64,000 nucleotides of DNA from Streptomyces sp. GESEQ-4. GTDB taxonomy: Bacteria; Actinomycetota; Actinomycetes; Streptomycetales; Streptomycetaceae. Positions 8,032 through 16,531 of this stretch are shown piece by piece. The stretch lies in contig NZ_JAFFSU010000002.1 in the NCBI RefSeq assembly GCF_017948455.1, positions 124,001 through 188,000 on the forward strand, given 5' to 3'. A program made the position numbers and the translations under genes. Under the pieces are notes generated by a model. That model had not been told where the DNA came from. It saw nothing but the letters and a program-made list of their open reading frames with translations, and made no database searches. The first letter of the stretch is position 1. Each line of letters opens with the position of its first letter.

Positions 8032-8577
8032 ACGGCGGGCTGGGCGGGCGTAGATGCTGCTCGTCAGGACCGTACGGCCGGCCGCCGAACGGGACATCCG
8101 CTCGACCAGCGGCAGGGGCATCCGCGTCGCGATCTGCCGCATCCCCACCAGGACACCGAAGGCGTAGCGCCGTTCGGCCGGTGTCCAGAACCCGGCCGGG
8201 GACAGGGCGGTCACGGACCGTACGAGCTTCTCGCGGCCGAGTGCCAGGGCCAGCAGGCCGCCGAGTGAATTGCCCGCGACATGCGGCCGTTCGACCTCCA
8301 GCGCCGCGCACAGCGCGCCGAGCGCGGCGTTCATCGTGGACAGGTCGTGCGCGAGGCCTTCCGGAAGGGCCGGGGACGCGCCGAACCCGGGCAGATCGAC
8401 GGCGATCACGTCGCGCTCGGTCGCGAGGATGTCCACCACCGGGTCCCAGGCCTGCCGGTGGTGGCCTATGCCGTGCAGCAGGAGGAGCGGTTCGCCCGTG
8501 CCCACGCGCGCGTAGGAGAGGGTCGCGGTCCGCGGGCCGCTGGCGGAGGGGACCTTGAAGGAGACGGTGGCCGACAT
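7747..8577 (-). CDS. Alpha/beta hydrolase
   Basis: 276 residues. It has the oxyanion-hole region LLLHGIGHHRQAWDPVV, the nucleophile elbow AGNSLGGLLALALG (Ser near 100) and the late histidine region LPGCGHVPMNDDP. Soluble, no signal peptide. The substrate is not predictable. It is divergent from the ECF41 sigma factor gene, and genes beside ECF41 factors are often their targets. Its stop codon lies within the third 15-bp tandem repeat shared with the convergent EamA gene. Confidence 0.88.
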   Translation of the reverse strand: MSATVSFKVPSASGPRTATLSYARVGTGEPLLLLHGIGHHRQAWDPVVDILATERDVIAVDLPGFGASPALPEGLAHDLSTMNAALGALCAALEVERPHVAGNSLGGLLALALGREKLVRSVTALSPAGFWTPAERRYAFGVLVGMRQIATRMPLPLVERMSRSAAGRTVLTSSIYARPARRSPEAVVAETLALVNASAFSETLRAGSDVQWTDDIQGIPVTVAWGSRDRLLVRRQGVRAKQIIPRARLVRLPGCGHVPMNDDPALVARVILDGSR

Positions 8578-8634
8578 GAACTGCTCCTCGTCGGGTTCGC
8601 TGGCGGGCTGGTCGTAGACAGCTTGTCAGCAGTT

Positions 8635-8650
8635 GCTACCGACGGGTAGC
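8635..8650. promoter_or_regulatory. Palindrome in the divergent hydrolase/sigma promoter region
   Basis: GCTACC, GACG, GGTAGC: perfect 6-bp arms with a 4-bp centre, between the starts at 8577 and 8720. It could be an operator or a small hairpin in the sigma gene leader. No protein is assigned. Confidence 0.4.
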
Positions 8651-8719
8651 CCCTTAAGGTCTCCGCGGCTCACGGTTATCGCCTGGACAGGTCCGGATGT
8701 GTCGGTTGGGATGGAATGC

Positions 8720-9607
8720 GTGACCACCGACACCGAGACCGACGTCTTCGAAGAGCACCGTCCCGTCCTCCTGGGAGTCGCCTACCGCATGCTCGGGCGG
8801 GTGGCCGACGCGGAGGACGTGGTCCAGGAAGCCTGGCTGCGCTGGTCCGGCGCGGACCGGAGCGAGGTGCGCGAACCGCGCGGCTACCTGGTGCGCATCA
8901 CCACCCGCCTCGCCATCGACCGGCTGCGCCAGGTCAAGGCGCGCGGCGAGACCTACGTCGGCCCGTGGCTGCCGGAGCCGTACGTCACCGACTTCGGCGA
9001 CACCGTCCCGGACGCCGCGGAGCGGGCCGTGCTCGCCGACTCCGTCTCCCTCGCCGTCCTCGTCGTCCTGGAGTCGCTGTCGCCGCTGGAGCGGGCGGTC
9101 TTCGTCCTGAGGGAGGCGTTCGGCTACCCGTACGCCGACATCGCCACGATGCTCGACCGCAGCGAGTCGGCGGTACGGCAACTCGGCGGGCGCGCCCGCA
9201 AGCATGTCGAGGAACGACGGCCGCGCTACGACGTCGACCCGGCCCAGCGTCGTGATCTCACCGAGCGTTTCCTCGCCGCCTCGATGGACGGGGACATCGA
9301 AGGGCTCATGTCCCTGCTCGCCCCGGACGTCCGCCTCGTGGGCGACAGCGGCGGCAAGGCCAAGGCGCCGGTGCGCGTGCTGGAGACCGCCGACAAGGTG
9401 GGCCGCTTCATCACCGGCGTGGCAGGCAAGGGCGGCGGCGTGCCGGACCTGTCCTTCCGGTTCCTGGAGGTCAACGGCGGTCCCGCGGTGCTCATGATGT
9501 CCGGGGACAAGCCGGACAGCGTCCTCCAGTTGGAGGTACTGGACGGGCGCATCCAGTCCGTCTACATCATCCGCAACCCCGACAAGCTCCGGTCGCTCGC
9601 CGGATAG
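8720..9607 (+). CDS. sigJ: ECF41-type RNA polymerase sigma factor (SigJ-like)
   Basis: 295 residues from the GTG at 8720; the ATG at 8711 is an in-frame alternative. Sigma region 2 (HRPVLLGVAYRMLGRVADAE) and region 4 (about 105-165, with RSESAVRQL) are followed by a C-terminal SnoaL-like domain, the architecture of group ECF41. The family linker motif WLPEPY and the C-terminal NPDKL are both present. In ECF41 the fused domain replaces an anti-sigma factor and tunes activity. It is divergent from an alpha/beta hydrolase rather than the more usual COE-type partner gene. Confidence 0.9.
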   Translation: MTTDTETDVFEEHRPVLLGVAYRMLGRVADAEDVVQEAWLRWSGADRSEVREPRGYLVRITTRLAIDRLRQVKARGETYVGPWLPEPYVTDFGDTVPDAAERAVLADSVSLAVLVVLESLSPLERAVFVLREAFGYPYADIATMLDRSESAVRQLGGRARKHVEERRPRYDVDPAQRRDLTERFLAASMDGDIEGLMSLLAPDVRLVGDSGGKAKAPVRVLETADKVGRFITGVAGKGGGVPDLSFRFLEVNGGPAVLMMSGDKPDSVLQLEVLDGRIQSVYIIRNPDKLRSLAG

Positions 9608-9616
9608 TCGCCCTGA

Positions 9617-9651
9617 TTGGTCTTGACCAAGGGTGGGGGCCGCCCTATGGT
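9617..9651 (+). promoter_or_regulatory. Sigma70-type promoter with GntR/HutC operator on the -35
   Basis: TTGACC (9623-9628), a 17-bp spacer and TATGGT (9646-9651) form a near-consensus housekeeping promoter for the GntR gene at 9728. The -35 sits inside the palindrome TTGGTCTTGACCAA (9617-9630), which has perfect 6-bp arms. It resembles the DasR-type dre core TGGTCTAGACCA. Autorepression by the downstream HutC-type regulator is the simplest reading. Confidence 0.7.
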
Positions 9652-9684
9652 CGCAGATAAGTGCAACAACCTTTAATAAACAAG

Positions 9685-9698
9685 GGCGTTAAAACGCC
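9685..9698. promoter_or_regulatory. Second inverted repeat in the gntR leader
   Basis: GGCGTT, AA, AACGCC: perfect 6-bp arms in an unusually AT-rich stretch (9661-9698) between the promoter and the gntR start. It could be a second operator or a leader hairpin. Confidence 0.4.
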
Positions 9699-9727
9699 GC
9701 CGGACCACGGCGATCGCGGAGGACAGG

Positions 9728-10489
9728 GTGGGGACCACGCAGCTGGAATCGGTGCCGGAACCGAAGTACTGGCATCTCAAGACCGTGCTCAGTGAGGCAC
9801 TGGACTCCGAGTTCTCCGTGGGCGAGATCCTGCCCAACGAGCGCGACCTCGCCGCCCGCTTCGGCGTCGCCAGGGCCACGCTCCGCCAGGCCCTGGAACA
9901 GCTCGAACTCGAAGGCAGGCTGCAGCGCCGCCGCGGCGTCGGTACGACGGTCGCCCCGCCGCGCGTCGGCGTCGCCCTCGGCACCGAGCCGCACACCTGG
10001 CCGGGCGCCGCCGGCGACGCCTGGCAGCCCGTCGACTGCACGACCGCGGTGCCGCCCGCGGCGGTCGCCACCGCCCTGGAGACGGGCGCGCAGGAGCCGG
10101 TGCACATCGTGCACCGCTCCCGTCGGACGCACGGCCAGCCCGTCGCCGCCGAGCTGCTCTACGTCCCGGAGTCGGCGGTGCCCGACCTCTCCGCCATAGA
10201 CGCCCCGTCGGGACCGGCACGCGCGCGTGCCGTGCTGCGCGAGCTGCAGCGGCTGGAGCTCGAGGGCCAGGAGAGCGCCGTCGAGCTGGGTTCGGCCCGT
10301 GCGGACGACGCCAAGCAGTTGGACCGGCTGCCCGGAGCGCCGGTCCTCGTCGTCACCACCCGCTTCAACGCGGAGGGCCGCACCGCCGCGCTCTCCGTCG
10401 CCACGTACCGCGCTGACACGTGTCGGCTGACCTTCGGGGACTCGGGCGGCGTGGAGGTCCATCAGGGGCCGGAACGCCAGGCCTCCTGA
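9728..10489 (+). CDS. GntR family regulator, HutC/UTRA type
   Basis: 253 residues from a GTG start. A winged helix-turn-helix (about 14-75; ILPNERDLAARFGVARATLR) is followed by a UTRA effector domain (about 95-240). HutC/DasR-type proteins bind sugar phosphates or other small metabolites. It stands alone between the sigma factor gene and a convergent ROK regulator, so its only obvious local target is its own promoter, which carries a matching palindrome. A strong hairpin terminator follows. The effector is unknown. Confidence 0.88.
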   Translation: MGTTQLESVPEPKYWHLKTVLSEALDSEFSVGEILPNERDLAARFGVARATLRQALEQLELEGRLQRRRGVGTTVAPPRVGVALGTEPHTWPGAAGDAWQPVDCTTAVPPAAVATALETGAQEPVHIVHRSRRTHGQPVAAELLYVPESAVPDLSAIDAPSGPARARAVLRELQRLELEGQESAVELGSARADDAKQLDRLPGAPVLVVTTRFNAEGRTAALSVATYRADTCRLTFGDSGGVEVHQGPERQAS

Positions 10490-10513
10490 TAGCCGGATGG
10501 CTACCTCATGAGC

Positions 10514-10550
10514 GCGCCCCGGAGGTTCTCCGGGGCGCGACGCGCTTTTG
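10514..10550 (+). terminator. Strong hairpin terminator after gntR
   Basis: Perfect 12-bp stem CGCGCCCCGGAG (10514-10525) / CTCCGGGGCGCG (10529-10540), followed by CTTTT at 10546-10550. It lies between convergent gntR and the ROK gene. Confidence 0.85.
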
Positions 10551-10562
10551 GGCCCGCGCGGA

Positions 10563-11720
10563 TCAGCGGCGGGCCGTCACCGTGCCCTCCACCGCGAAGA
10601 GCTGCTCCTCCACATGGTCGAGGGCGAGCCGCAGCGCACCCATCGTGACGGCCGCCTCGCCGAGGAGGGACAGCGTCACCTTCGGGGGCCGCAGACAGTA
10701 CCGCTCCAGCTCGCGCCGCAGCGGCTCCAGTACGCCGTCCAGCCCGGCCGCCCAGCCGCCGATGACGACCAGTTCGGGGTCGAGGGCGAGGACGAGCGCG
10801 GCCACGTCGTGGACGAGGCGCTGGATGAAGCGGTCTACGGCCGCACGGGCCCGCTGGTCGCCCTCGCGGGCCTGCGCGAACACCTCGGCCACCGCCTGCT
10901 CGTCCAGCGGATGCAGCGGCTCGTCCGTCGTCGACAGCAGGGTCTCCGGAGTCACCTCACGGCCGAGCAGATGCAGGGCGCCGATCTCGCCGGCCGCCCC
11001 GCCGTACCCGCGGTGCAGCCGTCCGCCGATCAGCGACCCCGCGCCCGGGCTGAGCCCGGCCAGTACGAACACGACGTCGTCCGACTCGGTGGCGGCGCCC
11101 TTCCAGTGCTCGGCGACCGCGGCGGCGTTGGCGTCGTTCTCGACCAGCACCGGGCACTTGAAGGAACGGCTCAGCCGCTCGCCCAGGTGCAGCCCCGTCC
11201 ACTCCGGCAGCGCGGTGCCCAGGCGTACGGTGCCGTCCGCCTCGACGATCCCGGGCGTGGCGACGCCGACGGCCCGCAGGGAGTTGCGTGCGACGCCGGC
11301 CCGGCGCAGCAGGTCGGCCACCGCGGTGCGCAGCCGCTCCAGGCGCTCGTCCGCTGCGGCCGTCTCGTCGACGTCCTTGGCGATGGCGCCCAGCACCCGT
11401 CCGTCGAGGTCGGCCAGGAGCGCGGCGACCCTGTGCGGACCGATCTCCAGGCCCAGCAGATGACCGGCCTCGGCCCGGAACCGGAAGCGCCGTGCCGGCC
11501 GCCCCTGGCGCCGGGCGACACTCTCGTCGGCGGCCTTCTCGACGACGAGTCCGGCCTCGATGAGCCCCTCGACGACGCCCTCGACCGTCGGCCGGGACAG
11601 TCCGGTCACCCGGGTGATCTCGGTCAGTGTGGCGCAGTCCGTGGCGCGCAGCGCATGCAGCACCACCGCGGAATTGATCCTTCGCAGCAGCGAGGGATCC
11701 CCGCCGGTCAGCTGCCCCAA
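10563..11720 (-). CDS. ROK family transcriptional regulator
   Basis: 385 residues. An N-terminal winged helix (about 8-70: LLRRINSAVVLHALR, then TGLSRPTVEGVVEG) is joined to a ROK sugar-kinase-like domain (about 85-380) with VENDANAAAVAEHWKG. The usual zinc-binding cysteine cluster of ROK kinases is not apparent, which fits a regulator rather than a glucokinase. The TTG at 11720 (LGQLTGG) is chosen because GGGAGGA precedes it by seven bases; the longer open frame to 11882 only translates the upstream hairpin repeat. ROK regulators usually control carbohydrate uptake, but no sugar genes are adjacent. Confidence 0.88.
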   Translation of the reverse strand: MGQLTGGDPSLLRRINSAVVLHALRATDCATLTEITRVTGLSRPTVEGVVEGLIEAGLVVEKAADESVARRQGRPARRFRFRAEAGHLLGLEIGPHRVAALLADLDGRVLGAIAKDVDETAAADERLERLRTAVADLLRRAGVARNSLRAVGVATPGIVEADGTVRLGTALPEWTGLHLGERLSRSFKCPVLVENDANAAAVAEHWKGAATESDDVVFVLAGLSPGAGSLIGGRLHRGYGGAAGEIGALHLLGREVTPETLLSTTDEPLHPLDEQAVAEVFAQAREGDQRARAAVDRFIQRLVHDVAALVLALDPELVVIGGWAAGLDGVLEPLRRELERYCLRPPKVTLSLLGEAAVTMGALRLALDHVEEQLFAVEGTVTARR

Positions 11721-11823
11721 CGTCCGTCCTCCCAGCTCGTGCGCGTGTTGGCGGGATCGTACTCGGCGCACCGGACCGCGGCGAGTGCCTGAGCGCTCCG
11801 CTGGGTATGCGGTTCGCTCGCCG

Positions 11824-11873
11824 CGGGCCGGTGGGGGCTGGTCGCGCAGTTCCCCGCGCCCCTTCGGGGCGCG
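11824..11873 (-). repeat. Interspersed hairpin repeat, copy B
   Basis: On the minus strand a hairpin (GCGCCCC, then GAA, then GGGGCGC) is followed by GGGGAACTGCGCGACCAGCC. It lies 37 bp after the luxR-type regulator stop, in that gene's sense direction, and upstream of the ROK gene. Confidence 0.85.
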
Positions 11874-11909
11874 GTCCCGCACCCGACTTTCCCAACTTTC
11901 CCAGACCGC

Positions 11910-12572
11910 TCAGCCCGGCGCGACGAACCCCGACTCGTACGCCGCGATCACCGCCTGCGTGCGATCGCGGGCCCCCAACTTGGCCAGCACGGCGCTGACA
12001 TGCGACTTGACCGTCTCCGTGCCGACGATCAGCCGGGCGGCGATCTCCGCGTTCGACAGCCCACCGGCCATCAGCCGCAGCACCTCGGCCTCCCGCTCGG
12101 TCAACTGGGCCCGCTCCATCACGGCCCGGGCCGCGCGGTTCCCGCCGCCGTCCGCGTACTCGGCGGCGAGCTGCCGCACCGAGGCCGGGAACAGCAGCGA
12201 CTCGCCCTCGGCGACCAGCCGCACCGCGTGCACGATCTCGGCGGGCCGGGCCCGCTTCAGCAGGAACCCGTCGGCACCGGCCCGCAGCGCCTCGTACACG
12301 TACTCGTCGTTCTCGAAGGTCGTCACCACGAGGATCTTCGGCGGATCGTCCACCGTCCGCAGCACCGCGCGCGTGGCCTCGATGCCGTCAAGCAGCGGCA
12401 TCCGTACGTCCATGGCGACCACGTCCGGCCGCAACTGCCGCACCAGCGGGATCACCGCCGCCCCGTCGGCCGCCTCGCCGACCACCTCGATGTCGGGCTG
12501 TGCCTCCAGCACGGCCCGCAGACCCGCGCGGACAAGGGGCTCGTCGTCGACGAGGAGAACGGTGACCGGCAT
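11910..12572 (-). CDS. NarL/LuxR family response regulator
   Basis: 220 residues. The receiver domain (1-120) has acidic residues VDDE, phospho-acceptor Asp55 (AMDVRMP) and lysine in FLLKRARP. The LuxR-type helix-turn-helix is at about 150-215 (LTEREAEVLRLMAGGLSNAE). It is followed upstream on the same strand by its histidine kinase, 14 bp away. The divergent ABC exporter at 13865 is the likely target, as in DesKR- and LiaSR-like arrangements. Confidence 0.93.
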   Translation of the reverse strand: MPVTVLLVDDEPLVRAGLRAVLEAQPDIEVVGEAADGAAVIPLVRQLRPDVVAMDVRMPLLDGIEATRAVLRTVDDPPKILVVTTFENDEYVYEALRAGADGFLLKRARPAEIVHAVRLVAEGESLLFPASVRQLAAEYADGGGNRAARAVMERAQLTEREAEVLRLMAGGLSNAEIAARLIVGTETVKSHVSAVLAKLGARDRTQAVIAAYESGFVAPG

Positions 12573-12586
12573 CCGGCCAGCGTAGA

Positions 12587-13756
12587 TCAGCGCAGGGGCA
12601 GCTCGACATGGACCTGCCAGTCACCTCGGTCCGGGCCGGTGCGTGCGCTCCCGCCGAGCAGCGCCGCGCGCTCGCGTATGCCGCGCAGACCGCTGCCCCG
12701 GCCCGGGCCGGGTATGTCGGCGGTCAGCGGATTGCGGACCTCCAGACCGAGCGTGCCGTCCGCGACGGCGATGCGGACCCGGACGGGAACGGCGCCCGCG
12801 TGCCGCAGCACATTGGTCAGCGACTCCTGGAGGATGCGATAGCCCTCACGCGAGACCGGGCCCGGCAGCGTGTCCACGGCACCGGTCAGTTCGGCGTCGA
12901 CCTTCGCCCCGGAGGCGCGCGCGGACTCCAGCAACCGGTCGGCGTCGGTGAGGGTCGGCCTGCTGCTCACCGGCCGCTCCGACTCGCGCAGCACGCCGAG
13001 GACACGCTCCAGGTCCTCCAGGGCGGCCCGGCCTGTCTCCTCGATGGCGTCCAGGGCCCGGTCGGTGAACGCCGGGTCGCCCGCCGCGCGCGCGGCACCC
13101 GCCTGTACGACGGCGACGGTCAGGGCATGGCCGATGGAGTCGTGCAACTCGCGGGCGATACGGGTGCGTTCGAGCAGCTGGTCGGTGCGTTCCTCGAGGG
13201 CGGCGAGGCGCTCGGCGGGGGAGGGGCCGAGGAGACGGAGGGCGATCGCGGTGATGAGACGGCCCGAGCCGACCACCGTCGCCGCCAGCGTGGCCAACGC
13301 CAGGGGCACCAGCAGGACGTGCCACCACTGATGGCCGTCGAGGAGGAACAGCACTCCCTCCTCGACTTCACCGCCGAACGCCGCCGACACCAAGTCCACC
13401 GAGGCGATGAGCAGTTGCACGGTGAACAACGAGGTCACACAGCCGATCAGCAGCCGCGCCTCCAGCCACACCACCAGGCGGCCCCGGTCTCTCCAGGAGG
13501 AGGACGGCGCGACGACGATGTCGGTGCCCGGGCTGTCGTGCCCGTGACCGGTCAGCAACAGCCTGGCCTGCAGCCCCTCGACCGTGCGCATCGCGGGCAC
13601 CAGACCCACGGGGGCGAGCGTGGCCGCCGCGACCACCCAGGTCCACCAGGCTTCCTCGATGAACAGCCACATGGACGGCCACACGATGGCGACGAACAGA
13701 TGCAGCAACCGTGTGTATGTCACCGCCCGGCCGAACGGGCGCAGCAAGCGGACCAT
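12587..13756 (-). CDS. Sensor histidine kinase (HisKA_3 type)
   Basis: 389 residues. About four hydrophobic segments (residues 15-185) form the membrane sensor. The dimerisation domain has the phosphorylated histidine in RIARELHDSIGHALTVAV (near 207), followed by an HATPase_c domain to the end (ILQESLTNVLRHAG as N-box, GSGLRGIRERAALLGG as G-box). The start is placed at 13756, where the conserved membrane part begins; the open frame continues far upstream antisense to the ABC gene and that part is spurious. It forms a two-component system with the regulator at 11910. Confidence 0.9.
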   Translation of the reverse strand: MVRLLRPFGRAVTYTRLLHLFVAIVWPSMWLFIEEAWWTWVVAAATLAPVGLVPAMRTVEGLQARLLLTGHGHDSPGTDIVVAPSSSWRDRGRLVVWLEARLLIGCVTSLFTVQLLIASVDLVSAAFGGEVEEGVLFLLDGHQWWHVLLVPLALATLAATVVGSGRLITAIALRLLGPSPAERLAALEERTDQLLERTRIARELHDSIGHALTVAVVQAGAARAAGDPAFTDRALDAIEETGRAALEDLERVLGVLRESERPVSSRPTLTDADRLLESARASGAKVDAELTGAVDTLPGPVSREGYRILQESLTNVLRHAGAVPVRVRIAVADGTLGLEVRNPLTADIPGPGRGSGLRGIRERAALLGGSARTGPDRGDWQVHVELPLR

Positions 13757-13864
13757 TCCGTCATCGTGCCAGCCGCCACTGACAACGAGCCTCCCCCGCC
13801 CGGGGGAGACGATCTCCACGCGCGGGGGAGGCCCCGCACCCGCGCCACCGGCCAGGCTGCTGCC

Positions 13865-14782
13865 ATGACCAGCATCGAAGTCCAAGCCCTCACCAAGGAG
13901 TTCGGCACCCGGCGAGCCGTGGACCGCCTCACCTTCCGCGTCCTCCCCGGCCGCGTCACCGGCTTCCTCGGCCCCAACGGCGCCGGAAAGTCCACCACAA
14001 TGCGCCTCGTACTCGGCCTCGACCGGCCGACCTCCGGGACGGCGACCGTCGGCGGCCGTGCCTACGCCACCTTCCGCGAACCCCTGCGCCACGTGGGTGC
14101 CCTGCTCGACGCGCAGGCCGCGCACGGCTCCCGTACCGGCCGCGACCATCTGCGCACCCTGGCGGCTAGCAACCGCATCCCGTCCCGCCGGGTCGACGAG
14201 ATGCTGGAGGAGACGGGGCTCGCCTCGGTAGCGCGTCGCCGGATGAGGACGTACTCCCTCGGTATGCGCCAGCGCCTGGGCATCGCCGCCGCGCTGCTCG
14301 GCGACCCCGAGGTCGTCATGCTCGACGAGCCCTCGAACGGCCTCGACCCCGAAGGCATCATCTGGATCCGGCAGTTGCTGCGCCGGCTTGCCAGGGAAGG
14401 GCGCACGGTCCTGGTCTCCAGCCATCTGATGAACGAGACCGCTTCCTTCGCCGACCATCTCGTGGTCCTCGGCCGGGGCCGCCTGCTGGCCGACACCCCG
14501 ATGCGGGAGTTCATCCACGCGCGCGTGCGGCCCAGTGTGCGGATCCGCACGACGGACGCCACCGCGCTCAAGGATGTCCTCGCCCGGCACGGCCACGACG
14601 CCGTGGAACAGGACGGGCACTGGACGGTGCCCCACGCGCGCGTGGACGACATCGGCCGCCTCACCTCGGCCGCGGGCGTACCGATCCTCGAACTGAGCAC
14701 GGAGGAAGGCACGTTGGAGCAGGCCTATCTCGATCTCACCGCTTCGGAGACCGAGTTCACCGCACAACCGCAGGAGGCCTGA
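13865..14782 (+). CDS. ABC transporter ATP-binding protein
   Basis: 305 residues. Walker A GPNGAGKST, signature YSLGMRQRLGIA and Walker B VVMLDEPSNGLDP are intact. The C-terminal DUF4162-like extension and overall pattern match bacitracin/daunorubicin-type exporters (ABC-2 class). The permease gene starts one base after its stop codon, so the two are translationally coupled. Divergent from a histidine kinase/response regulator pair, the classic arrangement of an antibiotic- or envelope-stress-induced exporter. The ATG at 13865 gives the natural N-terminus MTSIEVQALTKEFG. Confidence 0.93.
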   Translation: MTSIEVQALTKEFGTRRAVDRLTFRVLPGRVTGFLGPNGAGKSTTMRLVLGLDRPTSGTATVGGRAYATFREPLRHVGALLDAQAAHGSRTGRDHLRTLAASNRIPSRRVDEMLEETGLASVARRRMRTYSLGMRQRLGIAAALLGDPEVVMLDEPSNGLDPEGIIWIRQLLRRLAREGRTVLVSSHLMNETASFADHLVVLGRGRLLADTPMREFIHARVRPSVRIRTTDATALKDVLARHGHDAVEQDGHWTVPHARVDDIGRLTSAAGVPILELSTEEGTLEQAYLDLTASETEFTAQPQEA

Positions 14783-14783
14783 G

Positions 14784-15509
14784 ATGTCGTTCGCACCCGT
14801 ACTCCACTCCGAGTGGCTGAAGATCCGTACGCTCCGCTCGCTCCTCGGCGCCCTCCTGGCACTGTTCGCGGCGACCACGCTGTTCTCCGCGATCGCCGGC
14901 GTCTCCGAAACGTCCGACCCGGAGTTCGACCCGCTGTTCATGGCGCTGTCCGGTATCGCCCCCGGTCAGATCGCCGCCATCGCCTTCGGGGCCATGGCCG
15001 TGTCGTCGGAGTTCCACGGAGGCGGTCTCCGGCTGTCGCTGGCGGCGGTGCCGCAGCGCGGGCGGTGGTTCGCGGGGAAGCTGGCGGTGATCGCCGTACC
15101 GACTCTGGTCGTGGGGCTGGTGACCGCGTTCACCGCCCTGCTGGCCGGGCGCGCGGGCCTGGGCGCGGCGGCGAGCGGGCTGACGGTGGGGGAGCAGGTG
15201 CGGGGCGTCGTGGGCGCCGGAATCTATCTCACGCTCATGGCGTTGCTCGCTGCCGGGCTCACGGCCCTGCTGCGCAGCGGGGTGGGCGCCCTGTCGCTGC
15301 TGATCCCGTTCGTCCTCGTCGTATCCTTCGTGATCGGCGACGCGGCCGGCGGCCTCACCGACTACCTGCCCGACAGAGCTGGGCAGATCGTGCTGTACGA
15401 GACCCACGACGGAACGCCGGGACCGTGGACGGGCCTCGCGGTCACCGCGCTGTGGACGGCCGCCGTGGTCGTGGCGGGAGCGTGGAGCGTACGACGTCGG
15501 GACGCGTGA
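14784..15509 (+). CDS. ABC-2 type permease subunit
   Basis: 241 residues with about six hydrophobic helices (for example LLGALLALFAATTLFSAIAG, SLLIPFVLVVSFVIGDAAGG). The large loop after helix 1 and the EFHGGGLRLSLAAVPQRGR motif are typical of ABC-2 permeases (YES/SSEF..GT class). GGAGG precedes the start. It pairs with the ATPase at 13865 to form an exporter of unknown substrate. Confidence 0.88.
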   Translation: MSFAPVLHSEWLKIRTLRSLLGALLALFAATTLFSAIAGVSETSDPEFDPLFMALSGIAPGQIAAIAFGAMAVSSEFHGGGLRLSLAAVPQRGRWFAGKLAVIAVPTLVVGLVTAFTALLAGRAGLGAAASGLTVGEQVRGVVGAGIYLTLMALLAAGLTALLRSGVGALSLLIPFVLVVSFVIGDAAGGLTDYLPDRAGQIVLYETHDGTPGPWTGLAVTALWTAAVVVAGAWSVRRRDA

Positions 15510-15567
15510 GCGCAGGAGTCGTCTGACGCCACGCCAATTGTCAGAGGCAGGCGCTTTACTGGATCAC

Positions 15568-15981
15568 ATGGACATCGTGAAGGACCTGGCCCTCGTCGAC
15601 CTGCTGTGCGCCCGGGAGTTTCCCGCGGAGCACGGCAGGACGGAGGAGGGCATGGGCGGGCCCGGTTACTTCATAGCCCGGTTAGGGCCGGGTGAGTGGC
15701 CGAGCCCGGAGGACTGCTACGCCTATGAGACGGCGATGACAGGCCGGTTCACCACGCGTTGGGGAACACCGTTGCGGTCGGGGACCGTGACGCTCGGCGA
15801 GCGCATCGCACGAGGTGAGGACCTGTCCGAGCCGTGGACGACCCTCAACGCCCTCGGGCAGGACGTGCGTACGTGGGAGGCGACCGGCACCGGGCGCACG
15901 GTCGTGCTGGCGGTCGCCGACCAGGACGAGGAGACCGAACCTCAGCTGTTCGTCGTCGTCACGGATCTGGACTGGCCGTGA
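15568..15981 (+). CDS. Conserved hypothetical protein
   Basis: 137 residues from the ATG at 15568 (MDIVKDLALVDLL); the open frame extends to 15538. Soluble and acidic, with no signal peptide or membrane segment and no motif I recognise. Coding is supported by actinomycete codon use across the frame. Its 3' end overlaps the convergent mug gene by 23 bp. Function unknown. Confidence 0.6.
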   Translation: MDIVKDLALVDLLCAREFPAEHGRTEEGMGGPGYFIARLGPGEWPSPEDCYAYETAMTGRFTTRWGTPLRSGTVTLGERIARGEDLSEPWTTLNALGQDVRTWEATGTGRTVVLAVADQDEETEPQLFVVVTDLDWP

Positions 15982-16531
15982 TCTGCTGACCCTCCGCCGC
16001 CACCCGCAACCGCGCGAACTCCTCCGCCATCGTCGCGGCCGTCCAGTGCGCGTTCAGCCCGCTCGGATTGGGCAGCACCCATACCCGCGTGTCACCGATC
16101 GTCCGTTCCTGCGGACCCACCTGGGCCCTGCGATCCTCGAAGGCCGCCCGGTAGGCGGTGACGCCCACCACGGCCAGCCAGCGTGGCCGTAGTTCCGCCA
16201 CCTTCGTCGCCAGCAGCCGCCCACCCGTGCGGTACTCGTCCGCGCTCAGCTCGTCGGCCCGAGCCGTGGCCCGCGCGACGACGTTCGTGATGCCGAGGCC
16301 GTAGGACAGCAACTGGCTCTGCTCAGACGGTTTCATGAGCCGGGGAGTGAAGCCGGACAGGTGCAGCACCGGCCAGAAGCGGTTGCCGGGGCGGGCGAAG
16401 TGGTGGCCCGTCGCCGCCGTCATCAGGCCGGGGTTGATGCCGCAGAACAGGACGCGGAGGCCGGCCGCGATCACGTCCGGTACGAGACGGTCGCGGGCGG
16501 CCTCCAGCTCCTCCGCGGTGAAGCGCGTCAG
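15959..16531 (-). CDS. mug: G/U mismatch-specific DNA glycosylase
   Basis: Mug/TDG-type uracil-DNA glycosylase that removes uracil or ethenocytosine opposite guanine. The catalytic-loop motif GINPG (LFCGINPGLMTAATGHHFA) and the second motif LPNPSGLNAHW are intact. The conserved N-terminus (TRFTAEELEAARDRLVPDV) has no ATG, GTG or TTG at its head; a CTG at 16531 overlaps the purB stop as CTGA and has GGGAG seven bases upstream. An internal GTG at 16474 would give 171 residues but lose the conserved helix. I therefore place the start at the CTG, with translational coupling to purB. Confidence 0.85.
   Translation of the reverse strand: MTRFTAEELEAARDRLVPDVIAAGLRVLFCGINPGLMTAATGHHFARPGNRFWPVLHLSGFTPRLMKPSEQSQLLSYGLGITNVVARATARADELSADEYRTGGRLLATKVAELRPRWLAVVGVTAYRAAFEDRRAQVGPQERTIGDTRVWVLPNPSGLNAHWTAATMAEEFARLRVAAEGQQITASPDP

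Noticed and set aside
10563..11882. Extended N-terminus of the ROK regulator to 11882
   Set aside because: It translates the interspersed repeat; TTG 11720 with GGGAGGA is a better start.
12587..14941. Very long minus-strand open frame suggesting a 784-residue kinase
   Set aside because: The part beyond 13756 is antisense to a clear ABC ATPase gene and has no kinase or sensor homology; high-GC shadow frame.
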